DNA from: Thermoplasmata archaeon | GTDB lineage: Archaea; Thermoplasmatota; Thermoplasmata; UBA10834; DTMW01 | Assembly (NCBI GenBank): GCA_029858465.1 | Contig: JAOUEZ010000082.1 | Span: 1-6,016 of the forward strand | Length of the DNA: 6,016 nt | Reading direction: 5' to 3' | Shown: piece by piece, positions 5,831-6,016 of the stretch | Position numbering within the stretch: position 1 is the stretch's first letter | Layout: every line of letters begins with the position of its first letter | Made by a program: the position numbers and the translations under genes | The notes under the pieces: generated by a model | Database searches by the model: none | What the model was told of the DNA's origin: nothing | The model's input: the letters and a program-made list of their open reading frames with translations, nothing else

Positions 5831-6016
5831 GTCGATATCCCCATCAAGAGGGAAATCCAAGGTGGTCTCACGAACGCGATAGAGGTGGAAGATCTCGTTA
5901 AGAACTACGGTGACGTGCAGGCGCTAAAGGGGCTGAACTTGAAAGTCGAACCGGGCCAGGTCTACGGCTTCTGCGGTCCGAACGGCGCGGGGAAGACGAC
6001 TACACTGAAGATACTG
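5828..6016 (+). CDS. ABC transporter ATP-binding protein, 3'-partial
   Basis: The first 63 codons of an ABC ATPase are present; the usual length is about 230-330 residues, so most is outside the window. IEVEDLVKNYGDVQALKGL (18-36) is the standard N-terminal strand region with the A-loop tyrosine Y27, and GPNGAGKT (50-57) is Walker A with K56. The pattern resembles the CcmA/NatA-type ATPases of multidrug or lipid exporters, but the Q-loop, signature motif and Walker B are not visible, so the substrate cannot be called. The start is uncertain. The ATG at 5828 adds about 14 residues not typical of the family and overlaps a TATA-like element. AAGGTGGT at 5859-5866 points to initiation near 5870, where only an ACG is in frame; a GTG lies at 5885. 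The gene is divergent from the heliorhodopsin gene. Confidence 0.92.
   Translation, partial: MVDIPIKREIQGGLTNAIEVEDLVKNYGDVQALKGLNLKVEPGQVYGFCGPNGAGKTTTLKIL

Noticed and set aside
1..6016. CRISPR array, tRNA, rRNA, insertion sequence or prophage parts
   Set aside because: No regularly spaced direct repeats, cloverleaf patterns, rRNA-like stretches, transposase frames or attachment-type repeats are visible; the only repeats are PKD-coding units and short inverted repeats.

Overview
The window looks archaeal, most likely from the Thermoplasmatota or a related euryarchaeal lineage. The evidence is a PKD-rich surface protein ending in a PEF-CTERM-like sorting tail, an archaeal-type DUF389 membrane protein, TATA-like boxes at the archaeal spacing, and an archaeal-type heliorhodopsin. 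This placement rests on gene content and motifs, not on a phylogenetic marker.

Layout, left to right. (1) Bases 1-3618, plus strand: the 3' part, 1205 codons, of a very large secreted surface protein. It carries five PKD domains, an Ig-like spacer, a large aromatic-rich domain I do not recognise, and a C-terminal anchor. The left end of the window appears to hold the tail of a second copy of that unknown domain. (2) Bases 3619-3703: a short gap with a perfect 24-bp palindrome and a TATA-like box. (3) Bases 3704-4708, plus strand: a complete DUF389 (TIGR00341-like) membrane protein of unknown function. (4) Bases 4709-4805: a convergent gap with a hairpin that probably ends transcription from both sides. 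(5) Bases 4806-5582, minus strand: a complete heliorhodopsin of 258 residues, with the retinal lysine, the glutamate counterion, a TTG start with a strong Shine-Dalgarno sequence, and a clear TATA box. (6) Bases 5583-5827: a divergent promoter region with a possible broken or frameshifted small ORF and a nested inverted repeat. (7) Bases 5828-6016, plus strand: the beginning of an ABC transporter ATPase, cut off by the window edge just after Walker A.

The heliorhodopsin is the most notable gene. It is a light-absorbing, retinal-binding membrane protein of a family without general ion-pumping activity. It is flanked by a convergent DUF389 membrane protein and a divergent ABC-type ATPase. No retinal-synthesis gene is visible, so retinal must come from elsewhere in the genome or from outside the cell. 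The genes do not form one operon: the heliorhodopsin has its own promoter and opposite orientation, so any functional link to its neighbours is only a hypothesis.
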